DNA of 64,000 bases from Macropodus opercularis. Its lineage: Eukaryota; Chordata; Actinopteri; Anabantiformes; Osphronemidae. Below are positions 63,231-64,000 of the stretch, piece after piece. A program made the position numbers and the translations under genes. The stretch covers positions 11,425,501 to 11,489,500 of the forward strand of contig CM061090.1 of the NCBI GenBank assembly GCA_030770545.1. Reading direction: 5' to 3'. Each line of letters opens with the position of its first letter. The stretch's first letter is position 1. The notes beneath the pieces were generated by a model, which did no database searches, was not told the origin of the DNA, and saw only the letters and a list, made by a program, of their open reading frames with translations.

Positions 63231-64000
63231 GTAGGTGCTCCATTAAACAAAGAGGAAGCAGAAGACATGGGAGACGTGGTTTAAAATGTTCACACCTTGC
63301 ATTAAGAATCACAGGTTGACATCATACATCATAGATCTAAGAATCCCACTACTGTGACAGCTGAACTACTAAATCTTGTTCAGTGATCGGTTCAGCAGTG
63401 GATTCTCTCTCTTGTAGGACAGTCTAAGCTGTTTTATTGGTCTTGTCAAATGTTTGTACCAATGTCTCTAATTGCCCCTCCCCCATTCCTATGACACCTT
63501 GGTCCATAAAGATTACAAAAATGGGTCAGCCAGGAAAACTCACCTCATGAAAACAGGAAGTCTTCTAAATATTTCACCAAAGCCTTTGTAAAACGTATGT
63601 TTCCTCTAAATTGGGATTTGGAGGGAGACTGCCAAGATAAGACGTTGAACTAGACTTCCTTAAATGTGCCCTCCCTCCTGTCTTTTCCTCCCTTCCACCA
63701 TCTCCTTGCCTTCCTCCCTCTGCTCCTTTCACTTCTCTATTCATCTCTCTCCTCTGTCCCCAACTTCACCCTTGCACGGCCGAGGTTTGACCTGCTAATC
63801 CTGCCACATAAACAAGTACAAGCACACATCTACACATGCTACGTGCGCATGCATAAACAGGTACGCCCCACAATAAGACACAAGCAGCATCTGGCTGCGA
63901 GGTTATGTGAACTAATATGTCAGTAGACAGATACCGATGCATCATAGTGTGTGTGTGCGTGTTTGCTTGTGTACATGCACCTCTCTGTGCGTTTGTAAGG

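Larger units (their letters stand above)
62294..64000 (-). other. exoc6b: exoc6b intron, open at the right edge
   Basis: Mostly microsatellite and GA-rich sequence. I find no further exoc6b exon before the window ends. Confidence 0.6.

Noticed and set aside
62827..63312. 161- and 138-codon frames with (CV)n tails
   Set aside because: Translation of the (AC)37 microsatellite and GA tract.

Overview
This is vertebrate, almost certainly teleost, genomic DNA with intron-exon genes. It holds one complete gene, cyp26b1 (retinoic-acid hydroxylase), and the last two coding exons of a second, exoc6b (exocyst subunit Sec15B). Both are on the minus strand. The fish assignment rests on fish-type residues in the CYP26B1 protein as I recall them, a decayed Tc1-like transposon, teleost-type dispersed repeats and very many CA/GT microsatellites. 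exoc6b beside cyp26b1 matches the neighbourhood of the human orthologues. The species cannot be told from this window.

Layout, left to right. 1-18.2 kb is downstream of cyp26b1 and non-coding; it holds a Tc1 relic (3.9-4.5 kb), SINE/LINE-tail type repeats (4.5 and 7.2 kb), a DNA-transposon-like relic (12.2-12.7 kb) and a GT-flanked teleost repeat (13.6 kb). 18.3-21.0 kb is a probable long AT-rich cyp26b1 3' UTR. 21.0-44.9 kb is the seven-exon cyp26b1 coding region: exons 3-7 are packed into 2.7 kb, exon 2 is isolated at 30.5 kb and exon 1 is at 44.7-44.9 kb. The joined reading frame is exactly 512 codons plus stop, with all joins in frame at GT-AG junctions. 44.9-46.4 kb is the GC- and CT-rich promoter side. 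46.4-59.8 kb is non-coding spacer. 60.5-62.3 kb carries the end of exoc6b, whose upstream part lies beyond the right edge.

Function. CYP26B1 inactivates all-trans retinoic acid, and CYP26 genes commonly respond to retinoid signalling. EXOC6B is a housekeeping vesicle-tethering protein; I infer no functional link beyond ancient linkage. The notable non-coding features are nuclear-receptor half-site arrangements (two perfect DR1 elements, a one-orientation array in intron 2, a cluster in intron 1), three co-oriented CTCF-like cores, and perfect hairpins, including a 29-bp-arm inverted repeat at 54.7 kb that looks like a recent templated inversion. I see no new multi-gene system. The regulatory calls are motif readings by eye, not a scored scan.
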